Assembly: GCA_030246985.1 (NCBI GenBank)
Contig: CP107246.1
Coordinates: forward strand, 1,552,282-1,616,281
DNA from: Candidatus Nitricoxidivorans perseverans
Lineage (GTDB): Bacteria; Pseudomonadota; Gammaproteobacteria; Burkholderiales; Rhodocyclaceae
Direction: 5' to 3'
DNA: 64,000 nt
Shown here: positions 18,954 through 27,840 of the stretch, in pieces
How the letters are laid out: every line of letters begins with the position of its first letter
Position numbering within the stretch: position 1 is the first letter of the stretch
Position numbers and translations under genes: made by a program
Notes under the pieces: generated by a model
What the model was told of the DNA's origin: nothing
Databases searched by the model: none
The model's input: the letters and a program-made list of their open reading frames with translations, nothing else

Positions 18954-21900
18954 GTGCTGGCCCAGTTCTTCATCGACCGCCCGGTGTTCGCCTGGGTGAT
19001 CGCCATCGTCATCGTCCTGGCCGGCAGCCTCGCCCTGAAGAAGCTGCCCGTATCCCAGTACCCGGCCGTGGCCCCGCCTTCCATCGCCTTCAACATCACC
19101 TATCCCGGCGCCTCAAGTCAGGTGATCGAGGACACGGTGACGGCGCTGATCGAGCAAGAGATGAACGGCATCGAGCACCTGCTCTACATGGAGGCGGCCT
19201 CGGAACTGGGTACCGGCACGCTGACGCTGACCTTCGAACCGGGCACCAACATCGATAACGCCTCGGTCGAGGCGCAGAACCGGTACAAGCGCATCGAGGC
19301 CCGCCTCCCCGAGGACGTGCGCCGCCTGGGCGTGCCGGTGACCAAGCCCCAGCGCAACTACCTGATGTTCGTCTCCCTTTATTCGCCGGACAAAAGCCTG
19401 GACAACGTGGCCCTGGGCAGTTACGCCGCGGCGAGCGTGCTCGACCAGATCCGCCGGGTCAAGGGTGTCGGCGAGGCTGTCCTGTTCGGCACCGAGTATT
19501 CGATGCGAGTCTGGCTCAAGCCCGAAAAGCTCCACGCCTACAACCTGTCGCCGGGCGACGTGACCAGCGCCGTGCGCGCGCAGAACGTGCAGATGGCCAC
19601 CGGCGAGCTCGGGCAGGCCCCGGCCGGGAGCGGCCAGCAGTTCAACGCCGTGATCGTCACCCGCGGACGCCTTCAAACGCCCGAGGAATTCGGCGAAGTG
19701 ATCGTCCGCGCCTTGCCCGACGGGTCGACGGTAAGGCTCAGGGACGTGGCCCGGATCGAGCTGGGGGCGGAAAACTACAATGTTTTTGCCCGGATGGACG
19801 GCCAGCCGGCGGCGGCCATCGCCGTGCGGGTCGCTCCCGACGGCAACGCCCTGGAAGTGGCCAGGGCCGTAAAGGGCCGCATGGCCGAGCTCTCCAGGTA
19901 CTTTCCGCAGGGAATCGCCTGGGAGGTGCCTTACGACACGTCGCGCTTCGTGGATATCTCGATCTCGGAAGTGATCTTCACCCTCGGGGAGGCCATGATC
20001 CTGGTCTTTCTGGTCATGTACCTGTTCCTGGAAAACTTTCGAGCGACGCTGATTCCCGCGGTGGTGGTACCGGTGTCGCTGATGGGGGCGCTTTCCGGTT
20101 TGTATATCCTGGGCTACTCGATCAATGTTCTGACGCTGTTCGCCATGGTGCTGGCCATCGGCATCGTGGTGGACGACGCCATTGTCGTGGTCGAGAACGT
20201 CGAACGGATCATGGCCGAGGAGGGCCTGCCGCCGCGGGAGGCCACCCGCAAGGCCATGGGCCAGATCTTCGCCGCCGTGATCGGCATCACGCTGGTGCTG
20301 TGCGCCGTGTTCGTGCCCATGGCTTTCTTCGGCGGCTCGGTGGGCGCCATTTACCGCCAGTTTTCGGTCACCCTGGTGCTGACCATGCTGTTCTCGGCCC
20401 TGATGGCTCTGACGCTGACGCCCGCCATGTGCGCCACCCTTCTCAGGCATGCGCCCGCCGGGGAACCGATGTCCGGCAATGGCTTTTTCGGCGGGTTCAA
20501 CCGCTTTTTCGTCCGCACCGTCGCAGGTTACCGCTCGGGCGTGCGCCGGGTGCTGGGCCGGACGGGCCGCTGGCTCGTGGTGTATGCCGCCCTCGTCGTC
20601 GCGGCCGGCTTGCTGTTTGCCCGGCTCCCCGGGAGCTTTCTGCCCGAGGAAGATCAGGGCTACTTCATCAGCATGATCCAGCTCCCCGCCGGGGCCACCC
20701 AGGAGCGCACGCTGGAGGTGCTCAAGCGGGTGGAGGACTTCTACCTCAAACAACCGGAAGTGCATCACGTGATCGGCGTCGTCGGATTCTCCTTCTTCGG
20801 CCGCGGCCAGAATGCCGCCCTAGCCTTCGTGCGGCTCAAGGACTGGGACGAACGCAAGGGGCCGGAGAGCGGCGCCGCAGCCCTCGTGCGGAAGGCCAAC
20901 ATGGCGCTGTTCCGCATCAAGCAGGCCATGATCTTCGCCGTCAATGTGCCGCCGATCCCGGAACTCGGCGCCGTGGGCGGCTTCGATTTCCGGCTCCAGG
21001 ACCGCTCGGGCCAGGGCCGCGAGAAACTGATGGAAGCCCGCAACATGGTGCTGGGCCAGGCGTCGAAGCACCCGGCCTTGGCGGGCGTGCGCCCCGAGGG
21101 CCAGGAACCCGGCCCGCAACTGATGCTGGATATCGATCGGGCCAAGGCGCGCGCCCTGTCCATCGACTTGGGAAGCCTCAATGAAACCCTTCAGTCCGTG
21201 CTCGGCGTGGCTTACGTGAATGACTTTGTGCGGCAGGGGCGAATCCTGCGCGTGCAGATGCAGGCGGAGGCCGGATTGCGCTCCAGCCCGGAAGAAATCC
21301 TTCGCCTGCCCGTCCGCAACAGCCGGGGCGAAATGATCCCCCTGGCCGAGGTGGCCAAGCCGCGATGGATCGTCGGCCTGCCCAAGCTGGACCGCTACAA
21401 CGGCAACCCCTCGGTAAAGCTCTCGGGAAGCCCCGCGCCCGGCCATAGCACGGGCGAGGCCATGGCGGTCATGGAAGAAATCGCCGCCCGGCTGCCGCCG
21501 GGATTCGGCTTCGACTGGTCGGGCACCTCTTTCGAGGAACGCTTGTCCGGTACCCAGGCGCCTTTCCTCTACGCGCTCTCGCTGGTGGTGGTGTTCCTCG
21601 CGCTGGCGGCGCTGTATGAAAGTTGGGCCGTCCCCTTCGCGGTGATACTGGTCGTTCCCCTGGGGGTGCTTGGCGCCGTGCTGGCGGTAACCCTGCGGGG
21701 CCTGCCTAACGATGTTTTCTTCAAAGTGGGGCTGATCGCCACCATCGGCCTTTCCAGCAAAAACGCGATCCTCATCATCGAGTTTGCCCGGAAGCTCCAC
21801 GAGGACGGCATGGATCTCCTGGAGGCGACGCTGGAGGCCTGCCGGTTGCGGTTCAGGCCAATCCTGATGACGTCCCTGGCGTTCATCCTCGGCGTGCTCC

Positions 21901-22073
21901 CCCTGGCCATCTCCAGCGGCGCCGGCGCGCAGAGCCGCCATGCCATCGGAACCGGCGTCATGGGCGGCATGATCGGCGCCACGGTGTTGGCCGTATTCCT
22001 GGTGCCCGTGTTCTTCGTCGTCGTAAGGCGGATATTTCCCGGCAAGCCGCGCGAGGAGCATCGGCATGCATAA
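18954..22073 (+). CDS. RND efflux permease of the AcrB/MexB (HAE1) family
   Basis: The GTG start at 18954 gives 1039 aa, the standard AcrB length. The N-terminus LAQFFIDRPVFAWVIAIVIV, the TM4 motif LAIGIVVDDAIVVVENVERI with the paired aspartates for proton relay, and the C-terminal GLIATIGLSSKNAILIIEFA segment are all diagnostic. It exports hydrophobic and amphiphilic drugs in exchange for protons. It lies 3 bases after the adaptor gene and overlaps the outer-membrane channel gene by 8 bases, so the three genes form a complete adaptor-permease-channel operon. Confidence 0.96.
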   Translation: MLAQFFIDRPVFAWVIAIVIVLAGSLALKKLPVSQYPAVAPPSIAFNITYPGASSQVIEDTVTALIEQEMNGIEHLLYMEAASELGTGTLTLTFEPGTNIDNASVEAQNRYKRIEARLPEDVRRLGVPVTKPQRNYLMFVSLYSPDKSLDNVALGSYAAASVLDQIRRVKGVGEAVLFGTEYSMRVWLKPEKLHAYNLSPGDVTSAVRAQNVQMATGELGQAPAGSGQQFNAVIVTRGRLQTPEEFGEVIVRALPDGSTVRLRDVARIELGAENYNVFARMDGQPAAAIAVRVAPDGNALEVARAVKGRMAELSRYFPQGIAWEVPYDTSRFVDISISEVIFTLGEAMILVFLVMYLFLENFRATLIPAVVVPVSLMGALSGLYILGYSINVLTLFAMVLAIGIVVDDAIVVVENVERIMAEEGLPPREATRKAMGQIFAAVIGITLVLCAVFVPMAFFGGSVGAIYRQFSVTLVLTMLFSALMALTLTPAMCATLLRHAPAGEPMSGNGFFGGFNRFFVRTVAGYRSGVRRVLGRTGRWLVVYAALVVAAGLLFARLPGSFLPEEDQGYFISMIQLPAGATQERTLEVLKRVEDFYLKQPEVHHVIGVVGFSFFGRGQNAALAFVRLKDWDERKGPESGAAALVRKANMALFRIKQAMIFAVNVPPIPELGAVGGFDFRLQDRSGQGREKLMEARNMVLGQASKHPALAGVRPEGQEPGPQLMLDIDRAKARALSIDLGSLNETLQSVLGVAYVNDFVRQGRILRVQMQAEAGLRSSPEEILRLPVRNSRGEMIPLAEVAKPRWIVGLPKLDRYNGNPSVKLSGSPAPGHSTGEAMAVMEEIAARLPPGFGFDWSGTSFEERLSGTQAPFLYALSLVVVFLALAALYESWAVPFAVILVVPLGVLGAVLAVTLRGLPNDVFFKVGLIATIGLSSKNAILIIEFARKLHEDGMDLLEATLEACRLRFRPILMTSLAFILGVLPLAISSGAGAQSRHAIGTGVMGGMIGATVLAVFLVPVFFVVVRRIFPGKPREEHRHA

Positions 22074-23430
22074 AACGCTTCTCCTGCTGCTTGCCCTGGC
22101 AACGGGCGGTTGCTCCCTCATTCCCGAATACGAACGTCCGGCCGCGCCTGTGCCCGAACAGTGGCCGGGCATGGAAAAAGGCGCCCGCCAGGCAGCGCGC
22201 CTCGACTGGCGCAGCTTCTTTCAGGATCCCCGTCTCCGGGCTCTGGTCGAGGCGGCCCTCGATCAAAACCGGGACATGCGCATCGCCGTCGCACGGGTCG
22301 GGGAGGCGCGGGCGTTATACGGCATCAGCCGCGCCGAACGATTTCCCGATGTGGGCCTCACCGCCGGACGAAACGTCTCCCATTCGCCCTCCGATCTCTC
22401 CTTCGGCAGGCCCGCCACCAGCCAGCGGTACGATGTGGCCCTGTCCGTCACCTCCTTCGAGCTGGACTTCTGGGGCCGGGTCAATAGCCTGAGCGAGTCC
22501 GCCAAAGCGGGTTCCCTGGCCACCGAGGAAGCCCGGCGGGCTTTTCGTCTGTCGTTGATCGCCGACGTGGCGGCCGGTTATTTCGCGCTGATGGAAATGG
22601 AGGAGCGCATCGCCTTGGCCCGCGCCACCGTGACGAACCGTGACGAAACCCGAGCGCTGATCCTCCTGCGACGCGAGGTCGGCCTAACCGGAGACCTGGA
22701 AACCCTGATGGCCGACGGCGCCTACCAGACGGCGGCGGCCGAGCTCGCGAATCTGGAACGCCAGCGGGCGGCGGCGGAAAACGCCCTGCGTCTGCTGGCC
22801 GGATCGTCTCCGGATCTGCCGGCCGGCCGCAAACTCTCCGAGCAAAACATCATCGGCGAAATCCCCGTCGGCCTGCCTTCCGAGGTGCTGACACGGCGAC
22901 CCGACGTGCTGGCGGCGGAGCAAAGATTGACGGCCGCCAACGCCAGCATCGGCGCGGCGCGCGCCGCCTTCCTGCCGAAAATCGCTCTTACCGCCAGCCT
23001 CGGCACGGCCAGCAAGGCCCTGTCAGGCCTCTTCGAGGCCGGCAGCGGCGCATGGGCTTTTCAGCCAGTCTTGCTCTACAGCATCTTCCCGATGGGGATG
23101 GCCGCCAATGAGGATCTGGCGGTCGCGCGGAAGAACATCGCCATCGCCGAATACGAGAAGACGATCCAGCAGGCCTTCCGCGAAGTGGCCGATCTGCTCA
23201 CGGCCCGGAAGGCCCTGGCCGAACAGCTCGCCGCCCAGGAGGCCAACGAAAAAACCCAGGCCGAGCGCCTCAGGCTTGCCAGTGCGCGCCACGAAGCCGG
23301 GATCGCCCACTATCTGGAAGTGCTCGATGCCCAGCGGGATCTCTTTTCCGCCCAACAGAACATCGTGCAGACGCGGCGCGCGCTGCTCTCTTCCGCCGTA
23401 AGCCTCTACAAGACCGCGGGAGCTGAATAG
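22066..23430 (+). CDS. NodT/OprM-type outer-membrane efflux lipoprotein
   Basis: The 454-aa protein has a lipobox (LATGGC, Cys 16) and the OprM opening SLIPEYERPAAPVPEQW. Two alpha-barrel repeats follow; conserved stretches include LDWRSFFQDPRLRALVEAAL, SFELDFWGRVNSLSESAKAG and SEVLTRRPDVLAAEQRL. It forms the outer-membrane channel of the AcrAB-type pump encoded just upstream and overlaps the permease gene by 8 bases. The minus-strand pump has its own TolC-type gene, so the two systems do not need to share a channel. Confidence 0.95.
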   Translation: MHKTLLLLLALATGGCSLIPEYERPAAPVPEQWPGMEKGARQAARLDWRSFFQDPRLRALVEAALDQNRDMRIAVARVGEARALYGISRAERFPDVGLTAGRNVSHSPSDLSFGRPATSQRYDVALSVTSFELDFWGRVNSLSESAKAGSLATEEARRAFRLSLIADVAAGYFALMEMEERIALARATVTNRDETRALILLRREVGLTGDLETLMADGAYQTAAAELANLERQRAAAENALRLLAGSSPDLPAGRKLSEQNIIGEIPVGLPSEVLTRRPDVLAAEQRLTAANASIGAARAAFLPKIALTASLGTASKALSGLFEAGSGAWAFQPVLLYSIFPMGMAANEDLAVARKNIAIAEYEKTIQQAFREVADLLTARKALAEQLAAQEANEKTQAERLRLASARHEAGIAHYLEVLDAQRDLFSAQQNIVQTRRALLSSAVSLYKTAGAE

Positions 23431-23513
23431 AGGGCGGAGGCACCCTCGATGCGACCTTCAAAATCAGGCCTTATTGCTTGACCGCAAAACGCTTTTCAAA
23501 CAGACTTGCGCAT

Positions 23514-23708
23514 ATGGACGCCGACTTCACCTCGCTTGAAAACAAGATCGAGCGCATTGTTGCCCTTTGCCAGACGTTGCGCGACGAGAACCACGCGTTG
23601 CGGGAACGCGCGGACGCGCTGGAACACGAGAAGCGGGCGCTGAAGGAGAAAATCGACGCGGCACGTGTCCGTCTTGAAGCCTTCATGGAAAGGCTGCCCG
23701 CGGAATGA
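23514..23708 (+). CDS. Small coiled-coil protein of the TIGR02449/ZapB-like group
   Basis: The start at 23514 gives a 64-aa protein that is almost wholly coiled coil: LENKIERIVALCQTLRDENHALRERADALEHEKRAL. This is the small conserved proteobacterial protein that lies directly before zapA and resembles the cell-division factor ZapB. An earlier in-frame ATG at 23478 would add 12 residues with no family similarity. Its stop overlaps the zapA start by 4 bases (ATGA), so the two products are probably made together at the division site. Confidence 0.8.
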   Translation: MDADFTSLENKIERIVALCQTLRDENHALRERADALEHEKRALKEKIDAARVRLEAFMERLPAE

Positions 23709-24016
23709 GCGCGCCTCCCACCCTCGACATCAAGCTGAACGGGCGCGAATTTCGCGTCGCCTGCACGCCCGGCGAGCGCGAACCGCTGCTGGCGGCGGTG
23801 GCCTTCCTCGACGGCAGGATGACCGAGATCGCCAAGCAGACCCGAAACACCGGCGAGCGCCTGGCGGTGATGACGGCCCTCGATCTCGCGCACGAGTTGA
23901 CCTCCCTCAAGCGACCGCAAACTACGCTTGACGACGTGCCGGATTTCAGGCGTAGAATCGTTGCCATGGAAGCGCGCCTGGACGAAGCGCTGGCCCATCA
24001 GGAAGACCTCTTCTAG
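23705..24016 (+). CDS. zapA: Cell division protein ZapA
   Basis: The 103-aa protein is a ZapA homologue: LDIKLNGREFRVACTPGE at the N-terminus, LDGRMTEIAKQTRNTGERLAVMTALDLAHEL in the central helices, and a C-terminal coiled coil. ZapA bundles FtsZ filaments at the Z-ring. It is followed immediately by 6S RNA, the canonical zapA-ssrS arrangement. It is coupled to the ZapB-like gene upstream by an ATGA overlap. Confidence 0.93.
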   Translation: MSAPPTLDIKLNGREFRVACTPGEREPLLAAVAFLDGRMTEIAKQTRNTGERLAVMTALDLAHELTSLKRPQTTLDDVPDFRRRIVAMEARLDEALAHQEDLF

Positions 24017-24035
24017 GCGCCGGCTTCCGTAGAAT

Positions 24036-24214
24036 TTCCCCTGCGGTGCGCGCCAAGGTCGTAGACTCCTTGAACCAATGTCGATTCGACACGGTCGCCG
24101 ACCCAAGACGCCGCTGTTGCGAGCGCTCATCCTTGAGCGCACCTGATGCGGCAGGAACGCGGCCCTCCTGAACCCAGGTTCAGGATGCCGGCCTGACGGC
24201 ACACGCGGGGGATC
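24036..24214 (+). ncRNA. ssrS: 6S RNA
   Basis: This stretch directly after zapA folds as expected for 6S RNA. Its ends pair (CCCCTGCGGTG near 24038 with CACACGCGGGGG near 24200-24211), and inner arms include the CTTGAACC/GGTTCAGG type pairing and TCCTGAACCCAGGTTCAGGA at about 24166-24185. 6S RNA binds sigma70 RNA polymerase and mimics an open promoter in stationary phase. Ends are estimated from the closing stem. The location zapA-ssrS is conserved in proteobacteria. It fills the gap between zapA and the methyltransferase gene. Confidence 0.85.
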
Positions 24215-24223
24215 CCTTTCAAG

Positions 24224-24248
24224 GCGCGGATCGTCTCCGCGCTTTTTT
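24224..24248 (+). terminator. Rho-independent terminator after 6S RNA
   Basis: GCGCGGA (24224-24230), a five-base loop and TCCGCGC (24236-24242) form a seven-base-pair stem followed directly by six T residues. It ends just before the ubiE/menG ribosome-binding region, so it likely separates 6S RNA transcription from that gene. Confidence 0.8.
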
Positions 24249-24260
24249 ATCGGCGGCCCC

Positions 24261-24980
24261 ATGGACGATCTGGACAAGAGTTTCGGCTATCAGCGCGTCG
24301 GCAACGACGAGCGCCGCGCCCGCATCCGAGCGGTCTTTTCCGCCGTCGCGCCGCGCTACGACCTGATGAACGACCTGATGAGCTTCGGCATCCATCGGCT
24401 GTGGAAGCGAGCGATGGCGAAGCGCGCGGGCGATGACTGGCGCCTGGCCGTCGATCTCGCCGGCGGAACCGGCGACGTGGCGCGGCTGCTCGCCGGAGGC
24501 GGGCGGCGCGTGATCGTCTGCGATCCGAGCCTGTCGATGATGGAGGAAGGCAAGAAGCGGGGCGGTCCGGTCGAATGGCTCGCCGGCGAGGCGGAGAAGC
24601 TGCCTTTCGCCGACGCCAGCGTCGATCTGCTCACCATCGCCTTCGGGCTGCGCAACGCCACCTCTCTCACGGCGGCGCTGGCGGAAATCCGCCGCGTGCT
24701 GAAGCCCGGCGGCCGCTTTGTCTGCCTGGAATTTTCGCGGCCGCTTTTCTGGCTCGCGCCCTTCTACGACCTCTATTCCTTTCTCGTGATCCCGCGGCTC
24801 GGCGCCGCGGTGGCCCGCGAGCCGGCCGCCTATCAGTACCTCGTGGAATCGATCCGACGCTTCCCCGACCAGCGCGGCTTCGCCGGCATGGTGCGCGAGG
24901 CCGGATTCGACGACGTCCGCTGGGAGAACGTCTCCTTCGGCATCGCCTGCCTGCATTCCGGCACCCGCGCGGATGGCTGA
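24261..24980 (+). CDS. ubiE: UbiE/MenG quinone C-methyltransferase
   Basis: The 239-aa class I methyltransferase has the UbiE signature: VFSAVAPRYDLMNDLMSFGIHRLWK near the N-terminus, the SAM loop DLAGGTGDVA, and LTIAFGLRNATSLTAALAEIRRVLKPGG. It C-methylates demethylmenaquinone or the ubiquinone precursor using SAM. It overlaps the menA gene by 8 bases, so menaquinone is the likely substrate here (MenG role). Because the same enzyme serves both quinones in many bacteria, a ubiquinone role is not excluded. Confidence 0.9.
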   Translation: MDDLDKSFGYQRVGNDERRARIRAVFSAVAPRYDLMNDLMSFGIHRLWKRAMAKRAGDDWRLAVDLAGGTGDVARLLAGGGRRVIVCDPSLSMMEEGKKRGGPVEWLAGEAEKLPFADASVDLLTIAFGLRNATSLTAALAEIRRVLKPGGRFVCLEFSRPLFWLAPFYDLYSFLVIPRLGAAVAREPAAYQYLVESIRRFPDQRGFAGMVREAGFDDVRWENVSFGIACLHSGTRADG

Positions 24981-25878
24981 TCGGCCCGATGTGCCCGAGG
25001 GCTGGCGGCTCTGGTGGCTGGCCGTCCGCCCGAAAACCCTCTCCCTGTCGGCGGCGCCGGTCATCGTCGGCACCGCGCTGGCCCGGGCCGAGGGCGCGCC
25101 GATGGCCTGGCTGCCGGCGCTGGCGGCGCTCTTCTGCGCGATGCTGATCCAGGCCGGCACCAACCTCCACAACGACGCGGCCGACTTCGAGCGCGGCAAC
25201 GACCGCCCCGGCCGCGCCGGCCCCGTTCGCGTCACCGCCGCCGGATGGGCAACGCCCCGCGAGGTCCGCGCCGCCGCCCTCGCCGCCTTCGGACTGGCCT
25301 TCCTGCCGGGTATTTATCTCGCGTTTGCCGGCGGCTGGCCCATCGTCGCCATCGGGCTGGCCTCGCTCGCCGCCGGATGGGCCTATTCGGGCGGGCCGCG
25401 CCCCGTCTCACACACGCCGCTGGGCGAACTGTTCGTCTTCGCCTTCTTCGGCCTTGTCGCGGTGGGCGGCAGCCACTGGCTGCAAAGCGGCGCACTGACG
25501 GCCGCGTCCCTGCTGGGCGGCGCGGCCGTCGGCCTCTTCGCCGCCGCGGTGCTGATGGTCAACAACACTCGGGACGTGGCCGGCGACACGGCCGCCGGCC
25601 GCCGCACGCTGGCGTCCGTCGCCGGCCCGGCCCGCGCACGCCGCATCTACGCGCACATGATGCTGGCCCCCTTCGCCCTGCCGCCGCTGCTGGCCCACGT
25701 CCTGATGGACCGGCCCGGCGCCTGGCTGGCCTGGGGCGCCGTGCCGTGGAGTCTGACTTTGATCCGGCGGATGTCCGCCGCCGAAGGCCCGGCCCTGAAC
25801 GCCGTGCTGGCCGACACGGCGCGCGCCGGCCTGCTCTACGCCCTGCTGCTCGCGGCGGGCGTCAGCCTGCCCGGCTGA
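24973..25878 (+). CDS. menA: 1,4-dihydroxy-2-naphthoate polyprenyltransferase
   Basis: The 301-aa integral membrane protein belongs to the UbiA superfamily, MenA branch. The prenyl-diphosphate/Mg2+ motif is NLHNDAADFERGND (about residues 56-69), and a second aspartate region is VLMVNNTRDVAGD. The opening WWLAVRPKTLSLSAAPVIVG is typical of MenA. It attaches the polyprenyl chain to 1,4-dihydroxy-2-naphthoate in the membrane, giving demethylmenaquinone, which the overlapping ubiE/menG product would methylate. No other men or futalosine genes lie in the window, so the source of the naphthoate is not visible. Confidence 0.9.
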   Translation: MADRPDVPEGWRLWWLAVRPKTLSLSAAPVIVGTALARAEGAPMAWLPALAALFCAMLIQAGTNLHNDAADFERGNDRPGRAGPVRVTAAGWATPREVRAAALAAFGLAFLPGIYLAFAGGWPIVAIGLASLAAGWAYSGGPRPVSHTPLGELFVFAFFGLVAVGGSHWLQSGALTAASLLGGAAVGLFAAAVLMVNNTRDVAGDTAAGRRTLASVAGPARARRIYAHMMLAPFALPPLLAHVLMDRPGAWLAWGAVPWSLTLIRRMSAAEGPALNAVLADTARAGLLYALLLAAGVSLPG

Positions 25879-26103
25879 TCAGGCGCCCTCGCGTTCGGCA
25901 AGGCGGCGCAGAACCAGGGGAAAAGCGCCCGTCAGAAAGCTTGCGACAGCCGAGACGATCAGCGCCCACCCGGCCATGTCGTCGCCGAAAAACGGATGCA
26001 CCCCCCCGAGCAACCCCGCCAGCGCGGCCACGCCGGCAATCAGGCAAGCGGCGCCAAGCACGGTGAAAACAACGAAGGTCCAGGGCCAGTGACGGGATTT
26101 CAT
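25879..26103 (-). CDS. Small membrane protein of unknown function
   Basis: This 74-aa protein has two clear hydrophobic helices (about 8-34 and 43-65) and a charged C-terminus (RRLAEREGA). Its stop lies directly beside the menA stop in convergent orientation. I do not recognise a family. Coding is supported by the membrane-protein-like composition and fit to the gap, but it is short. Confidence 0.5.
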   Translation of the reverse strand: MKSRHWPWTFVVFTVLGAACLIAGVAALAGLLGGVHPFFGDDMAGWALIVSAVASFLTGAFPLVLRRLAEREGA

Positions 26104-26259
26104 GGCTGATGAAGACTGACAGCTTGTAGCGAATTCGCCGAGAGCTGCGCCAGCACAGGCTTTTCGCCCTATGTGTTATGAGTGAAGCGGCGATACCGGC
26201 GCGGCTTGGGTGGGAATCTGGGTGGGACTTCGGACTGGCTGCCAATGGACGTTGATGCA

Positions 26260-26281
26260 CCGTCCCGCCAGCGCTGACTTT
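26260..26281 (+). repeat. 22-bp dispersed repeat, copy 1
   Basis: A 22-base sequence beginning CCGTCCCGCCAGCGCTGAC recurs with one mismatch at 43364-43385. Both copies sit at the edge of accessory genes (a toxin-antitoxin pair here, an AAA/DUF4143 gene there). The surrounding 26104-26281 gap has no other feature that I can name. Confidence 0.5.
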
Positions 26282-26773
26282 TCAGTGCGACTCAACTGCT
26301 TTGCAGGCACCCTCAATGACGGCATCCGAGAGATAGTAGCCGGCACGCTTCAAATCCAGGAGGGTCGAGCGCAGATCGTTCAGCAGCCCGCGTCGCTTGG
26401 CTTCCACCAGTAACCCGGCCGTGCCCTTCACCGGCAAGCCGTACACCTGATGGGCGATGCGCCGCCCGCGCTTTTCGTCGATGATCGCCATGCAGGGGAC
26501 GCAGGCGCGCGCCAGGCTGATGACGGCCGCTTCGCCCGGATCGAGTTCGGCGACCAGAAGAGGATCGGGTTCGGGGGCGGGGCGAATTCGTTCCGCCCAT
26601 GCGGCATCGCTCAGCGCCGCCGCGCCGGGGCGCCCGAGACCGGCGACGGCCACTTCGCGGAACACTGTTTCGGGTATCCAGAATTCCTTGAACAACGCAG
26701 GCAGCAGATCGAGCCTGCCCGCCAACGACAGCGCCACCAGCGGCCCGGCGTTGACGACCGCGCGGTCCAGCAT
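26282..26773 (-). CDS. DUF3368 PIN-like toxin
   Basis: The protein is 163 aa from the ATG at 26773 (a GTG three bases upstream is an alternative). It has a PIN-like pattern: acidic VVNAGPLVAL opening, IPETVFREVA, an LDPGEAAVISLA stretch containing the conserved E-A, and ACVPCMAIIDEKRGRRIA with a D near the C-terminal half. DUF3368 proteins are the nuclease partners of UPF0175 antitoxins. The antitoxin gene precedes it, overlapping at TGATG. Likely role: RNase toxin kept neutral by its partner. Confidence 0.82.
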   Translation of the reverse strand: MLDRAVVNAGPLVALSLAGRLDLLPALFKEFWIPETVFREVAVAGLGRPGAAALSDAAWAERIRPAPEPDPLLVAELDPGEAAVISLARACVPCMAIIDEKRGRRIAHQVYGLPVKGTAGLLVEAKRRGLLNDLRSTLLDLKRAGYYLSDAVIEGACKAVESH

Positions 26774-27021
26774 CACGCAGCGAACTCCTCGGCCATTTCC
26801 TCATCGGTCATGTCGACGACGGGCACACCATCACGGCTGGCGGCGAGCAGGAATTCGACGCGCCCCATGCCGGCCAACCGCCCGGCCTTGCCGGACGAAA
26901 TACGCCCCTGCTCGAAGAGCTTCAGCGCCAGCAGGTAGCGCGCTTCGTCGGAGAAGTTGTTCGGCAATTCAGCCGGTGAGGGCAGTCCCTCGACAGGCAA
27001 TTCAATCGTCATCGTATTCAT
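26773..27021 (-). CDS. UPF0175 family antitoxin
   Basis: The start at 27021 follows a near-perfect GGAGGT site and gives an 82-aa protein. The N-terminal strand (MTIELPVEG) is followed by LPNNFSDEARYLLALKLFEQGRISSGKAGRLAGMGRVEFLLAASRDG, the helical UPF0175 DNA-binding pattern. The C-terminus is acidic (MTDEEMAEEFAA). Such proteins pair with DUF3368 PIN-like toxins, and this gene overlaps that toxin gene. It probably represses its own promoter. The 27022-27249 gap upstream holds the promoters for this operon and the divergent gene. Confidence 0.85.
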   Translation of the reverse strand: MNTMTIELPVEGLPSPAELPNNFSDEARYLLALKLFEQGRISSGKAGRLAGMGRVEFLLAASRDGVPVVDMTDEEMAEEFAA

Positions 27022-27249
27022 CTTGACCTCCTGTGGGGAGTCGGTATGCAACGCTACAGCCATGATGATACGTTCAACAGCGTCCCGTGGCGAATTGCTG
27101 AATCCAGACCGTTTGACCGATGCAGCCTCTGCCCGCTCCGTCACGGGTCTTGCTGATAACCCCGCAAGCCCCGCGCCGTCGCTACCGGGTAGTATTATTT
27201 GCCGAGAACATGGCCGCTACCGGCACCAAGAAATCAAAGAGGAAATGAC

Positions 27250-27840
27250 ATGGCGAACGAGTTTGTCGAACTTCTCCAACGCGCTTTCGCCGACGGGCAT
27301 CTTCAGCTCATCACCAGCGGCAAGACCGAAAAGATTCGCTACGTCGCGGTCAATGTCGCCGAAAAGTGGAGCGACCCGGAGGAAAAGATTCGCGCCGCCT
27401 ATTACGCGGAACTGATCTACCGCTACGGCTACAAGCCCGAGTGCATCGGCGTCGAGGTCACCGTTCCCGACCGCACCCCGGTCGATCGTGCTGATCTGGT
27501 TGTCTTTCGCGACAAGGAGCAGACCAAGCCGTTCGGCGTCATCGAGTGCAAGCGCGATGCCGTTTCCGATACCGAGTTCAAACAGGCGGTGGAGCAGGCG
27601 TTCGGCAATGGTCATGCCCACAAATTCCGCGCTGAGTACATCGGCGTCATCGCCGGCCAGACGCGCGCTTTCTACGATTGCTCCGACAGGTTCGGCGTCC
27701 TGGAACGCGAAGCGAATATCGGCGCGCCGCCGCGAGGTGTTCGTGTCGATGCAGTTCGGTTCGCCACCCGGCGACGAGCCTGCATACAAAGCGATCAAGG
27801 CGGCTATCGACGAGGTCAATACCAAGCACAAGCTACATAG
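27250..27840 (+). pseudogene. HsdR_N-type nuclease domain, probably the remnant of a restriction/N6-methylase protein
   Basis: From the ATG at 27250 (AGAGGA seven bases upstream) the first about 160 residues look intact: ELLQRAFADGHLQLITSGKTEKIRYVAV, then a PD-(D/E)xK-like core, RADLVVF...FGVIECKRD. This matches the N-terminal HSDR_N-like domain that precedes an N-6 DNA methylase in large restriction proteins (family memory). After EREANI at about 27720 the reading becomes arginine-rich junk while a different frame becomes protein-like. The gene therefore seems truncated by a deletion or frameshift. The last about 35 codons in this frame are probably not original sequence. Confidence 0.6.

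Noticed and set aside
25862-26260. 132-codon minus-strand frame around the 26104-26260 gap
   Set aside because: It overlaps the 74-aa membrane protein gene in another frame and shows only Ser/His/Arg-rich sequence. GGGTGGGAATCTGGGTGGG suggested an integrase end, but I could not support that.
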